DNA of 64,000 nt from Syntrophales bacterium (GTDB taxonomy: Bacteria > Desulfobacterota > Syntrophia > Syntrophales > PHBD01): the NCBI GenBank assembly GCA_035363115.1, contig DAOSEM010000002.1:1-64000 (forward strand), written 5' to 3'. A program made the position numbers and the translations under genes. A model generated the notes under the pieces. The model worked only from the letters and a program-made list of their open reading frames with translations. It had not been told where the DNA came from and made no database searches. Within the stretch, counting starts at the first letter, position 1; each line of letters opens with the position of its first letter. Of this stretch, positions 33,306 to 42,471 are shown piece by piece.

Positions 33306-33845
33306 ATGTCCATAAAAATGCTGACCTCGGCGGTTGTCGTCTTCCTCCTGACAGCGGTCGGCACGGGCCTTCTGAAGATTTTGCCGACAAGAAACAAGAA
33401 GTGTGCGGAAGGGAATTTTCCGTATGAAAAAGTGACCTTTCTCATGAGCCCGACGGAGCGGTCTTTCCTGGGCGCCCTTGAACGGGCGGTGGCCGGGGAA
33501 TACAGGATCATGGCGAAGGTTCGCATGGCTGATGTGATCGCGGTGAAACCGGGCCTGGAAGGGATGGCCCACCGGATCGCCTTCAACATGATCAAGGGAC
33601 GGCACCTCGATTTCGTCGCGTACCATCCCCTGACGTTCGAGGTGATGTTCGTGGTGGAGCTCCACAACCGGGGTCCCATCGAGTCGGAAGGACTGACCCG
33701 GAACGATTTCGTCGACAACGCCCTCCGCAGCGCCGGCATCCCGATCTTTCACTTCAACATGCACCGCTTTTACAAGGTCCAGGAAATCAGGGACACGCTG
33801 TCCTGGCGGCCGGTCGCGCTCCGTACGAAAGACAAAAGCGAATAG
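33306..33845 (+). CDS. DUF2726-type protein with N-terminal membrane anchor
   Basis: A 179-residue protein. ATG 33306 is preferred because AAAGGAG lies 6 bases upstream and a membrane segment (MLTSAVVVFLLTAVGTGLL) follows at once; ATG 33240 is an alternative. The body resembles DUF2726: FLMSPTERSFLGALERAV, VMFVVELHNRG, and a tail ending in FYKVQEIRDTLSW. DUF2726 has a nuclease-like restriction-endonuclease fold by prediction, but no catalytic role is established. It sits between a decayed and an intact ADP-ribosylglycohydrolase copy. Confidence 0.65.
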   Translation: MSIKMLTSAVVVFLLTAVGTGLLKILPTRNKKCAEGNFPYEKVTFLMSPTERSFLGALERAVAGEYRIMAKVRMADVIAVKPGLEGMAHRIAFNMIKGRHLDFVAYHPLTFEVMFVVELHNRGPIESEGLTRNDFVDNALRSAGIPIFHFNMHRFYKVQEIRDTLSWRPVALRTKDKSE

Positions 33846-34153
33846 CACCCTCCATCCCCCAAACCGATCGGATTTCCTTGACGGATTCTCCCGCGGAAGC
33901 CCTTCTTTGTACCGATTCCAATACCAAATATGACATAGTAAATTATCCGCAGGCATTGCGGTATTCCTATGGCTGTGCTATCAATCTCGCCGTGCGGGAA
34001 ACCTCCATGCTTTCGTCACCCGCGGGCACCCGTTACCGAAGAACAAACAAGGTCTGATACCGGGCTCCTTTACGGCGCTGCCTGACCGGCAACGCCGGGC
34101 ATTTCGTCATCCGTCGCACTCACTTGCAACAGAACCCGTGCGGAGCCAGACAA
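33846..34153 (+). other. Upstream region of the ADP-ribosylglycohydrolase gene
   Basis: About 308 bases with no gene. Parts of it (from about 33960, and CGGGCTCCTTTACGGCGCTG near 34062) are related to 32820-32930, i.e. this leader was duplicated together with the 5' end of the gene. No clear promoter was found. Confidence 0.4.
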
Positions 34154-35068
34154 ATGGACAAGTCGGAACGCTTCCGTGGCTGTCTCATCGGCCTCGCCGT
34201 CGGCGATGCCCTGGGGACGACCGTAGAATTCAGCGCCCCTGGCACCTTCCGGCCCCTCGTGAACATGATCGGAGGCGGCCCCTTCGGGCTGGAGCCGGGC
34301 CAGTGGACGGACGACACCTCCATGGCCCTCTGCCTGGCGGAGAGCCTGATCGCCTGCCGGTGCATGAATGCCAGGGACCAGATGGAGCGCTACCGCCGGT
34401 GGTGGCGCGAGGGCTATCTCAGCAGCACCGGGAAATGCTTCGACATCGGCTCGACGGTCCGCGCCGCCCTCACGGCCTTCGAGAAGACCGGCAACCCCCT
34501 GAGCGGCTCCACAGACCCCTTCACCGCCGGCAACGGCTCCCTCATGCGCCTGGCCCCGGTGCCCATGTTCTTCCACCGGGACGCCCGGCAGGCCATCGAC
34601 CAGTCCGGTGAAAGCTCCCGCACCACCCATGGCGCCCTCACCGCCGTCGACGCCTGCCGCTATTTCGGTGCCCTTCTCTGGGGCGCCCTGAACGGCGCCG
34701 CCAAGAACGATCTCCTCTCCGATTTCTACTCGCCCGATCCCGGCTATTGGGAAGGGAAGCCCCTCATCCCGGAAATCGCCGACATCGCCGCCGGATCCTA
34801 CAAGCGCAAGGAGCCACCCGAAATCAAGGGTACCGGCTACGTCGTCCAGTCCCTCGAAGCGGCCCTCTGGGCCTTCCACAAGGGCGGTTCCTTCGAGGAG
34901 GGCTGCCTCCTGGCCGTAAACCTCGGCAACGACGCCGACACCACCGGCGCCATCTACGGCCAGATCGCCGGGGCATACTACGGAGAGAGGGGCATCCCGG
35001 AGGAGTGGAGGAAGAAGGTGGCGATGGGGGAGAGGATCCGGGGGATGGCGAACCAATTAGTAGAATAA
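34154..35068 (+). CDS. ADP-ribosylglycohydrolase family protein
   Basis: A 304-residue all-helical hydrolase of the DraG/ARH family, which removes ADP-ribose from proteins or small molecules. Start ATG 34154 has GGAG 8 bases upstream. Metal-binding landmarks are QWTDDTSMALCLAE near residues 50-60 and GNDADTTGAIYGQIAGA near the C-terminus. Both acidic clusters expected for two Mg ions are present. No draT-type transferase lies nearby, so a nitrogenase-specific role is not supported. It is the last GC-rich gene before the AT-rich cassette. Confidence 0.88.
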   Translation: MDKSERFRGCLIGLAVGDALGTTVEFSAPGTFRPLVNMIGGGPFGLEPGQWTDDTSMALCLAESLIACRCMNARDQMERYRRWWREGYLSSTGKCFDIGSTVRAALTAFEKTGNPLSGSTDPFTAGNGSLMRLAPVPMFFHRDARQAIDQSGESSRTTHGALTAVDACRYFGALLWGALNGAAKNDLLSDFYSPDPGYWEGKPLIPEIADIAAGSYKRKEPPEIKGTGYVVQSLEAALWAFHKGGSFEEGCLLAVNLGNDADTTGAIYGQIAGAYYGERGIPEEWRKKVAMGERIRGMANQLVE

Positions 35069-35102
35069 AGAAATAGTTAGCATTTAAACAAACCTATTTC
35101 TT
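35068..35102. terminator. Hairpin at the GC-rich / AT-rich boundary
   Basis: AAGAAATAG (35068-35076) and CTATTTCTT (35094-35102) form a perfect 9-base stem with a 17-base loop. It starts at the stop codon of the glycohydrolase. There is no strong T-run, so termination is only suggested. Base composition changes sharply here. Confidence 0.4.
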
Positions 35103-35166
35103 CATAGATTCGAATCTGGTAGGTGAACTTGATGTGTCAAAATCAATTTCGTAGGTAGGGTCTGAC

Positions 35167-36681
35167 TTGATACCAATCATTGATCTATTTGCGGGTCCGG
35201 GAGGTTTGGGAGAGGGGTTTGCTTTACTTGGGCTAAATGAAGGTTCACCATATTTCAAAATAAAACTGTCTGTCGAGAAAGACGTATCGGCCCACAGGAC
35301 ATTAAAATTAAGAAGCTTTTTCAGACAATTTCCCTTTGGACATGCTCCGGAAGAATACTATTTTTTTCTTAGAGGGGAGTTGAATTCTGAGGAAGAACTT
35401 TACAAAAAATTTCAAAATGAGGCTAACCAAGCAAGTCAAGAGGCCAGACTTTTCGAACTTGGATCTGGCAGTAATAAAGATGAAGAACTCGACTGTTGGA
35501 TCAGAGAAGCCATAATAGGTCGAACTGATTGGGTTCTTATTGGTGGACCTCCTTGTCAAGCATATTCACTAATAGGAAGAGCGAGAAAGTCTAATCAAAA
35601 TGGGTACAAGCCAGAGGAGGATAAAAAAAATTATCTCTATCGAGAATACTTGAAAATTATTGCAAAACACAAACCAGCTGTTTTTGTTATGGAGAATGTA
35701 AAGGGTCTTCTTTCTTCAAGAATTAACGGAAACAGCATTTTTGGTAAAGTTATAAGTGATCTTCAACAACCTGTTAATGATTGCGCATACATAATTCATT
35801 CACTCTCTGTGAAATCATCCTATTCATTAGGAAAACAACTTAGTCCGACTGACTATGTTATTGAGTCAGAACGTCATGGTATTCCGCAAGCAAGGCACCG
35901 CGTCATTCTTTTGGGCATACGTGAAGATCTTTCTTACATAGAACCAGAAACACTGCAAGATGACGAGCAGGTTACTCTAATAGATGTATTAGGTAATCTG
36001 CCCGAAATAAGAAGCGGTGTTTCGAAACAAGAAGATAAACATGAACTTTGGTCACATCATATCAAGAATGCGATTGGTCGAAGATGGATGAAAGGGATTA
36101 GAAAACGTTGGGGAAATGAATTGCATGAGAAATTAATTGAAATAATTAGTACAGTTAAGACGTTTGAATATGACAGAGGTGCACGATTTATTAGAGATGA
36201 CAATATAAAAATCAACAAACTAGAATGGTGGTATAAAGATGAGCGCTTGAAGGGTATATGTAACCACGAGACTCGTACACATATGCCAAAAGATTTATGG
36301 CGTTATCTTTTTGCGGCTGCATTTGCAGAGGTTAAAAGTCGGTCGCCCAGATTGTATGAATTCCCTCCGGACTTGCTTCCTAAACACAAGAGTGTGAAAA
36401 CGGGAGATTTTGATGACCGTTTCAGAGTCCAGTTGGCAGGGCGCCCTTCAACAACGGTAACAAGTCATATTTCAAAAGATGGCCATTATTTTATTCATCC
36501 TGATCCATACCAATGCAGGAGTCTGACAGTGAGAGAAGCTGCAAGATTACAGACTTTTCCAGACAATTATTTTTTTTGTGGAAACCGGACACAGCAATAT
36601 ATCCAAGTTGGCAATGCTGTGCCTCCGTTTCTTGCGTATCAGATTGCAAAGATTGTACGGGATATTCTGGAGAAAAAATAA
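35167..36681 (+). CDS. dcm: DNA (cytosine-5-)-methyltransferase
   Basis: A 504-residue C5-cytosine methyltransferase. TTG 35167 is the only possible start, because TGA lies directly before it and motif I (IIDLFAGPGG) begins at residue 4. Other motifs are catalytic GGPPCQ with Cys130, ENV at 176-178, GIPQARHRVILLG, and the C-terminal REAARLQTFPDNY and QVGNAVPP block. The target-recognition region spans roughly residues 260-430; its sequence specificity cannot be read by eye. It uses AT-rich codons unlike the genes to the left. First gene of the cassette; Vsr starts 4 bases after its stop. Confidence 0.93.
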   Translation: MIPIIDLFAGPGGLGEGFALLGLNEGSPYFKIKLSVEKDVSAHRTLKLRSFFRQFPFGHAPEEYYFFLRGELNSEEELYKKFQNEANQASQEARLFELGSGSNKDEELDCWIREAIIGRTDWVLIGGPPCQAYSLIGRARKSNQNGYKPEEDKKNYLYREYLKIIAKHKPAVFVMENVKGLLSSRINGNSIFGKVISDLQQPVNDCAYIIHSLSVKSSYSLGKQLSPTDYVIESERHGIPQARHRVILLGIREDLSYIEPETLQDDEQVTLIDVLGNLPEIRSGVSKQEDKHELWSHHIKNAIGRRWMKGIRKRWGNELHEKLIEIISTVKTFEYDRGARFIRDDNIKINKLEWWYKDERLKGICNHETRTHMPKDLWRYLFAAAFAEVKSRSPRLYEFPPDLLPKHKSVKTGDFDDRFRVQLAGRPSTTVTSHISKDGHYFIHPDPYQCRSLTVREAARLQTFPDNYFFCGNRTQQYIQVGNAVPPFLAYQIAKIVRDILEKK

Positions 36682-36685
36682 GACG

Positions 36686-37135
36686 ATGGCAGATATTGTC
36701 TCAAAAGAGCAGCGTAGTAGGATGATGTCTGGAATTAAGAGTAAAGACACAAAGATTGAGATTTCCATTCGTAAAGCCCTATTTTCAAATGGATTTCGTT
36801 ACCGGCTTCACGATCAGAAGTTACCAGGAAAGCCAGATCTTGTGTTTCCAAAATACAAGGCGGTAATTTTTATAAATGGGTGTTTCTGGCATGGACATAA
36901 CTGCCAATTATATACAGAGCCAAAGTCTAACACAGAGTTCTGGAGAGCCAAGATTGAAAGGAATCGATTGAATGACATTAAAAACATGATATCATTGCAA
37001 AAAAAAGGGTGGAGGGTTATGAATGTATGGGAATGTTCGCTAAGGAATAGAACAATAAGTGAAATTGAATCTGTCATTGAATCGCTAACTGACTGGTTGA
37101 GGTCGTCTGAATCATTTTGTGAAGTAAGAAGGTAA
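36686..37135 (+). CDS. vsr: Very short patch repair (Vsr) endonuclease
   Basis: A 149-residue Vsr. Landmarks are RSRMMSGIKSKDTKIE at the N-terminus, the catalytic Asp51 region PGKPDLVFPKYKAVIFINGC, and zinc/active-site FWHGHNC at residues 67-73. Vsr nicks at T:G mismatches that arise when 5-methylcytosine deaminates, so it protects sites modified by the adjacent methyltransferase. Length is standard. Start ATG 36686 lies 4 bases after the dcm stop, using GGAGAAAAAATAAGACG inside the dcm end. Confidence 0.93.
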   Translation: MADIVSKEQRSRMMSGIKSKDTKIEISIRKALFSNGFRYRLHDQKLPGKPDLVFPKYKAVIFINGCFWHGHNCQLYTEPKSNTEFWRAKIERNRLNDIKNMISLQKKGWRVMNVWECSLRNRTISEIESVIESLTDWLRSSESFCEVRR

Positions 37136-37230
37136 TATTGTTCTCCGGCTCTTCGAATTATCATTTATATGAAAGTAGATTAAAATCTCAGATCCTGATG
37201 CGAAGATTCCCAATAACTCGCATATCAGTA

Positions 37231-37239
37231 TGTTATAAT
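37231..37239 (+). promoter_or_regulatory. Extended -10 promoter before the MORC-like gene
   Basis: TGTTATAAT at 37231-37239 is a TGn-extended, perfect TATAAT box. No good -35 precedes it. Transcription would start near 37246, about 140 bases before ATG 37384, allowing the ATPase-Z1-DUF4420-AIPR part to be expressed apart from dcm-vsr. Confidence 0.45.
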
Positions 37240-37383
37240 GTGAATACAATTATTTAGATAAGTAAGGTTGTTTTTTAAGGTTGTCACAGGAAAATGTTCA
37301 TATTCTCATTGGTGAAAAAGAAATTCTTTATTTAGAAATTGCTTATTGCTTGAAGTGTACTAGTATAAGAAAAGGGAAAATTC

Positions 37384-38865
37384 ATGTCCGAACTGAAAGT
37401 TCCTCCCTATGCGCCGACGCTGATAGAATCAATGAGGTCTGTAGGATATTCTATACAATCAGCTATAGCTGATATTATTGATAATAGTATTTCTGCGCGA
37501 GCAAGAAAAATAGCTGTCCGCTTTTCCCCATATGATATTCCTTATGTAGCAGTTCTCGATGATGGCATAGGAATGTCATCTGATGAACTCACCCAGGCAA
37601 TGCGTCATGGAAGTAAAGATCCATTAAGTGCTCGTGAAGAAAATGACCTTGGTCGATTTGGTCTTGGTCTTAAGACCGCATCACTTTCTCAGTGTAGGAA
37701 GCTTACAGTATTATCTTCTAAAAGTGGCATTATATCAGCAAGATGTTGGGATCTTGATCTTATAGCAGTTCGCGAGGACTGGATTTTATCAGTGCCTGAT
37801 CAAATAGATCTTGAGTCCTTACCTCTTTTTACTGATTTAAAAAATCAGGCGCATGGCACACTGGTCATTTGGCATAATCTTGATCGCTTATGTGCAGGTG
37901 AGAGTTCAATAAATCGTGCTCTTGAAGAAAAAATGGATTCTGTTAGGGGTCACTTGTCTCTTGTTTTTCATAGATATTTAGCTGGTGAGGCAGGGCTTCC
38001 GAAGATTGAAATTTACCTTAATGAATGTCCGATTGAGCCGTCCGACCCGTTTCTAACCATGAACACTGCAACACAATCATTACAAGACGAATTCATTGAA
38101 ATAGAAAAACATAGGATATCTATAAAGCCTTTTATACTCCCGCATGCCAGCAAGCTAAAGCCTAAAGATTTGCAGCTGGCCGGCGGTGAAGACGGCTTGA
38201 GACGCAATCAGGGATTCTATATTTATAGGAATAAAAGACTTATAATATGGGGCACATGGTTCCGTCTTGTAGGGCAAGAAGAGGTGTTTAAGCTTGCACG
38301 CGTTCGTGTAGATATACCAAGTTCTCTCGATCATTTATGGACTATTGACATAAAGAAATCGACAGCGCATCCACCTGAAGAAGTCAGACAAAACCTTAAA
38401 CGAATTATTGACAAAATTGTTGGAACAAGTCGCAGAGTCTATACATATAGAGGACGAACAACGACCAGTGATAAGCTTGTCCATTCTTGGTCACGTCTCC
38501 AAGGAAGAGAAGGCATCAGTTACATTATTAATCGTGACCATCCAATAATTAAGACTTTTATGAACGGATTAAGTATTGATGAAAGAAAAATATGCGAGCT
38601 GATACTTGAGACACTAGAACATAATTATCCAGTACATGCACTTTATGCTGACATGGCTTCAGATCGATTAAAAGTAATTAATGAAGAGACTTTGGGAGAA
38701 AACTTGAAAGAGAAATTAGAAATGCTTGTTCAGTGTCTTTTAAATTCGGCATGTGTAATTGATGGCGGTAGAGAACATTTATTAGGGAACCTGCACTTAT
38801 TAGAACCTTTTTGTGAGTATCCCGCAGTGACAGAATCTATCTTGAGGGAGCTTTCAAATGATTAG
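37384..38865 (+). CDS. MORC/MutL-like GHKL ATPase
   Basis: A 493-residue protein with an N-terminal GHKL ATPase fold: N-box ADIIDNSISA (Asn34), G1 box DDGIGM (59-64) and G2 box GRFGLGLKTAS (90-100). The remainder (VRVDIPSSLDHLWTIDIKKS, Lys in DIKKSTAHPP) resembles the S5-like transducer domain of MORC/MutL/Hsp90-type ATPases. Prokaryotic MORC-like ATPases are known from comparative genomics to travel with DNA methylases, Z1 and PD-(D/E)XK proteins and are thought to clamp DNA. Its end overlaps the Z1 gene by 8 bases. Confidence 0.88.
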   Translation: MSELKVPPYAPTLIESMRSVGYSIQSAIADIIDNSISARARKIAVRFSPYDIPYVAVLDDGIGMSSDELTQAMRHGSKDPLSAREENDLGRFGLGLKTASLSQCRKLTVLSSKSGIISARCWDLDLIAVREDWILSVPDQIDLESLPLFTDLKNQAHGTLVIWHNLDRLCAGESSINRALEEKMDSVRGHLSLVFHRYLAGEAGLPKIEIYLNECPIEPSDPFLTMNTATQSLQDEFIEIEKHRISIKPFILPHASKLKPKDLQLAGGEDGLRRNQGFYIYRNKRLIIWGTWFRLVGQEEVFKLARVRVDIPSSLDHLWTIDIKKSTAHPPEEVRQNLKRIIDKIVGTSRRVYTYRGRTTTSDKLVHSWSRLQGREGISYIINRDHPIIKTFMNGLSIDERKICELILETLEHNYPVHALYADMASDRLKVINEETLGENLKEKLEMLVQCLLNSACVIDGGREHLLGNLHLLEPFCEYPAVTESILRELSND

Positions 38866-41545
38866 TGAAAATGTAAAAAAAATTGAAAATGCAGTTATTG
38901 CTACAGTGAACATTGATCAAATACCATCAGAGGCCGAAATATTAGAACTTGTAAATGGATTCCGAGCCGTTTTTCAAATCACTGATGAAGAAAAGAATAT
39001 TGTAATAAGACGCTTACATGCACGACTTCGCATCGACATGGATACGGGGGCAGCCATTATAGAGAAAGACCATCAGTCTTGGCTGCCAGCGCGTAGACCT
39101 GACATCGAACCCTATTATTGGAGTAGATTCGAAGAGTATTTAAACAGAAATGGATGGCCCCCGAAAGTAACTAATACACTTGATAAGGTTACAGACGAGA
39201 TCCTCGATTTCATGGGAGATCCTGTGAAGGATGGCTTGTGGGCGAGAAGAGGTCTTGTGATGGGTGATGTACAATCTGGAAAAACAGCAACATATATAGC
39301 ACTATGCTGCAAATCAGCAGATGCAGGGTATAAACTTATTATATTGATGACCGGTACATTAGAAAACCTACGTCGGCAAACACAGGAAAGACTTGATGCT
39401 GGGTTTGTGGGGCTTGATAGTTCGGGATTGCTTTCACAACAACGGATAACTAGAGAAGTTGGAGTTGGATCTCTTGACCGTCGCAGAACAGCGGGAGTTT
39501 TTACGTCCAAAACAACCGATTTTAAAAGTTCTCTTATGAATACACTTGGTTTCAGGTTGAGTTCTTTTAAGGAACCTGTTTTGCTGGTAGTCAAGAAGAA
39601 CAAGAAAATTCTCGAAAATCTTGAAAATTGGTTAAGATCTTATAATGCAGATAAAAACGGGGTTATTGATACCCCAATGCTTCTTATTGATGACGAAGCA
39701 GATAACGCCTCGATTAATACAAATTCACCGGAGACGGACCCAACAGCGATAAATGAGAGGATTAGAGCTCTTCTCCATCTTTTTTGCAGGTCCAGTTATG
39801 TCGGTTTTACAGCAACACCTTTTGCCAATATTTTCATTGACCCTGACTCGGATAGCGAGATGATAGGCGATGATCTTTTCCCGAAGCACTTTATATATTC
39901 TTTAGAGCCGCCAACTAATTATTTCGGTTCTCAAGCAATATTTGGAGATAATGGCCGGTTGGACATCATTAGAGAAATTAATGATGCAGAACAAGTGTTT
40001 CCATCAAGACATAAACAAATGTTAGTCGTTGAAGAATTACCAGAGAGCCTGTTAATGGCACTGCGATTCTTTATTATTTCAAATGCAGTACGAGATCTTA
40101 GGGGTGAGACAAATACACACCGCTCGATGTTAGTCAATGTAAGCCGTTTCACAAATGTACAAGAACAAGTTACGGCGTTACTGGATCGAGAATTAAGAGA
40201 AATTAATAGGAACATACGAAATTACAGTCAACTTCCCCCTTCTGAGGCTTGCAAATCAATAATACTATCAAAAATCAAGAAAACATGGGAAAGTGAATTC
40301 AACAAATCTGAATTTCAATGGCAAAATATTCAACGAGCACTGTTACGTGCTTCGTTGCCAATTGAAGTGCGAGCAGTAAATCAACGGACTGGCGCATCGA
40401 CTTTGGACTATTCAGTACATAAAGATACTGGACTAAGAATTATTGCTGTAGGTGGCAACAGTCTTTCTCGAGGACTCACACTAGAAGGACTTTCAACGAG
40501 CTATTTTTTTAGAAATTCACAAATGTATGATACACTTCTTCAGATGGGGCGCTGGTTTGGTTATAGAGATGGATACGCAGATTTGTGCAGAGTGTGGCTC
40601 TCAGAGGAAGCAATTGGGTGGTATCAGCACATTGCTTCTGCAATAGAAGAATTACGAGATGAGATACGGAGAATGTGTGCCATGGGGTTAACGCCTGATG
40701 ACTATGGACTTAAAGTTCGAGCACACCCCGAATCACTAATTGTTACTGCCAGAAACAAAATGAGGAAAGCACAAACAATAGAACGCGTGATTTCGATAAG
40801 CGGTTTGGGGACAGAGACACCACGTTTATATAAATCACAAGAAATAAATCGTGCAAATGCGGGAGCAGTCGAGATTTTGATTGATGAGTTGGCAAAGTCC
40901 GGATTTAATGCCGAGAGGTCTCGTTACAAAAACAACATATGGTATGCAGTACCAAAAGATATTATTTGTCGTTTTCTTAAAAAATTTGAAAGTCATCCAC
41001 TTAATGTAACCTTTCAGAGAGATAGCATAATACAATTCTTGGAAAGAACAGACGAAAAGAAACTTCAAAATTGGGATGTTGTTTTACCGAACGGTTCAGA
41101 GACAACCCGAATATTTGCGGGGATATCCTATCAACCACAACGAAGAAAAGTATTGATTCAAGCGGATACACAATCCATATTGATATCTGGGGAAAAAATG
41201 CGTGTTGGTTCGCGAGGCATAGAAAAGGAGGGCGTTCCAGAAGACATTGTAAGTAAAATAGAAGAAGAATATCGAAATAAAAACAAAAACATTCCGGATA
41301 AGGCATATCGCGAAAAAAGGCAGAGACCGCTTTTACTGATTCATCTTCTGAAACCATTCACTAGCGATATGAAGGAATATGATACTGGTGGGCTACCTCT
41401 TGTAGCTGCGGGGATAAGCTTCCCTGAATTTGATGACAAAGACGCAGAACGTCGCGTTAAATATAGGATTAATCTAGTGGAATGGAGAAACATTTTCAGA
41501 GAAGAAGTTGACGACGATGCGGAGAGTTTCAATGATGCCATTTGA
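38858..41545 (+). CDS. Z1-domain ATPase/helicase-like protein
   Basis: An 895-residue protein. Walker A GDVQSGKT at 136-143 and Walker B LLIDDEAD at 275-282 mark a superfamily-2-like motor, with GFTATPFAN as a further motor motif. The Z1 signature region is GGNSLSRGLTLEGL followed by MYDTLLQMGRWFGYRDGYAD. Z1 proteins are found in restriction-like and phage-resistance loci; some are called Z1-domain endonucleases, though catalytic proof is scarce. It is tightly coupled on both sides (8-base overlap upstream, 14-base overlap downstream). Confidence 0.9.
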   Translation: MISENVKKIENAVIATVNIDQIPSEAEILELVNGFRAVFQITDEEKNIVIRRLHARLRIDMDTGAAIIEKDHQSWLPARRPDIEPYYWSRFEEYLNRNGWPPKVTNTLDKVTDEILDFMGDPVKDGLWARRGLVMGDVQSGKTATYIALCCKSADAGYKLIILMTGTLENLRRQTQERLDAGFVGLDSSGLLSQQRITREVGVGSLDRRRTAGVFTSKTTDFKSSLMNTLGFRLSSFKEPVLLVVKKNKKILENLENWLRSYNADKNGVIDTPMLLIDDEADNASINTNSPETDPTAINERIRALLHLFCRSSYVGFTATPFANIFIDPDSDSEMIGDDLFPKHFIYSLEPPTNYFGSQAIFGDNGRLDIIREINDAEQVFPSRHKQMLVVEELPESLLMALRFFIISNAVRDLRGETNTHRSMLVNVSRFTNVQEQVTALLDRELREINRNIRNYSQLPPSEACKSIILSKIKKTWESEFNKSEFQWQNIQRALLRASLPIEVRAVNQRTGASTLDYSVHKDTGLRIIAVGGNSLSRGLTLEGLSTSYFFRNSQMYDTLLQMGRWFGYRDGYADLCRVWLSEEAIGWYQHIASAIEELRDEIRRMCAMGLTPDDYGLKVRAHPESLIVTARNKMRKAQTIERVISISGLGTETPRLYKSQEINRANAGAVEILIDELAKSGFNAERSRYKNNIWYAVPKDIICRFLKKFESHPLNVTFQRDSIIQFLERTDEKKLQNWDVVLPNGSETTRIFAGISYQPQRRKVLIQADTQSILISGEKMRVGSRGIEKEGVPEDIVSKIEEEYRNKNKNIPDKAYREKRQRPLLLIHLLKPFTSDMKEYDTGGLPLVAAGISFPEFDDKDAERRVKYRINLVEWRNIFREEVDDDAESFNDAI

Positions 41546-42455
41546 ATCACGATGGGCATTGCTTGAACCAGGAGGATTTCTGCGAGTCGATGAAGATCAT
41601 CCTTTAGATTTCTATATCGGTTTGGATGTTTCAGGAGATTGTATTCTTCTGTTGATTATTCAGGATGAGATTCGTATACAAGTACAGAGTCAAGCGATTA
41701 GCGTAACCTGTCGAAAACGAAACGATGGCCGTTGGGCATTAATGTTTCGTCTAATAAGAATGGACTTACGAAAGATATTTTCTCACCTTTGTGATGACCT
41801 TGTTGAATCGAGCAGAAAAATAACGGAAAAGTCATGTGCCGCACGTTTTATACTTGCGCGATTTGAACACTGGCAACGTCTTCTTAAGCATGGACATACT
41901 GGTCTACTTGAACAATCAGCAGTAAGAGGATTGATTGGAGAGTTGCTTTATATCAGAGAGGTTGCATTGATTCAATATGGTCCAACGCCCTCAATTGAAG
42001 GATGGCTGGGTCCGCAAGATGCTGCACAAGATTTTTATTACTCAGATTGTATCATTGAAGTGAAAACTATTCATACTGGCGCTTCTAAAGTTATAATATC
42101 ATCTGCTGAGCAGTTAAGCGATTGTGGCAACCGTCTATTTTTGGTTGTTGTAATGCTTGATTCAGCAGAACAAGGTAATACAGGTGCATTTAGTCTGATT
42201 GATATAGTAAATGAAATACGACTGCTTTTCGAACTAGATCCTTACGCTTTATCTTTGTTTGAAGAACGCGTTGCTGAAGCAGGGTTTATTGAAAATGAAA
42301 TATACAAAAACTATATATATAAATTTAATGGTTTTCGCTATTTTTCTGTGAAAGAAGGGTTTCCTCGGATCACCAAAATTCAACTTCCGATAGGAATAGA
42401 AAAAGTAAAATATGAAATTGATCTTGAAGCTTGTAAAATTTTCGAAATAAGCTAA
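41532..42455 (+). CDS. DUF4420 PD-(D/E)XK motif protein
   Basis: A 307-residue protein. ATG 41532 is chosen because GGAG lies 7 bases upstream; it overlaps the Z1 gene by 14 bases. The nuclease-like core contains RGLIGELLYIREV, then Asp in FYYSD and the E-x-K pair in CIIEVKTIHTG, the PD-(D/E)XK arrangement of restriction-type nucleases. This is the best candidate for the DNA-cutting subunit of the cassette. No other domain recognised. Confidence 0.82.
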   Translation: MMPFESRWALLEPGGFLRVDEDHPLDFYIGLDVSGDCILLLIIQDEIRIQVQSQAISVTCRKRNDGRWALMFRLIRMDLRKIFSHLCDDLVESSRKITEKSCAARFILARFEHWQRLLKHGHTGLLEQSAVRGLIGELLYIREVALIQYGPTPSIEGWLGPQDAAQDFYYSDCIIEVKTIHTGASKVIISSAEQLSDCGNRLFLVVVMLDSAEQGNTGAFSLIDIVNEIRLLFELDPYALSLFEERVAEAGFIENEIYKNYIYKFNGFRYFSVKEGFPRITKIQLPIGIEKVKYEIDLEACKIFEIS

Positions 42456-42471
42456 ATAATGAGGAATTAGA

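Noticed and set aside
34154..35068. DraG (nitrogenase-reactivating glycohydrolase) as a specific call
   Set aside because: No nif or draT gene is in the window, so only the general ADP-ribosylglycohydrolase family is claimed.
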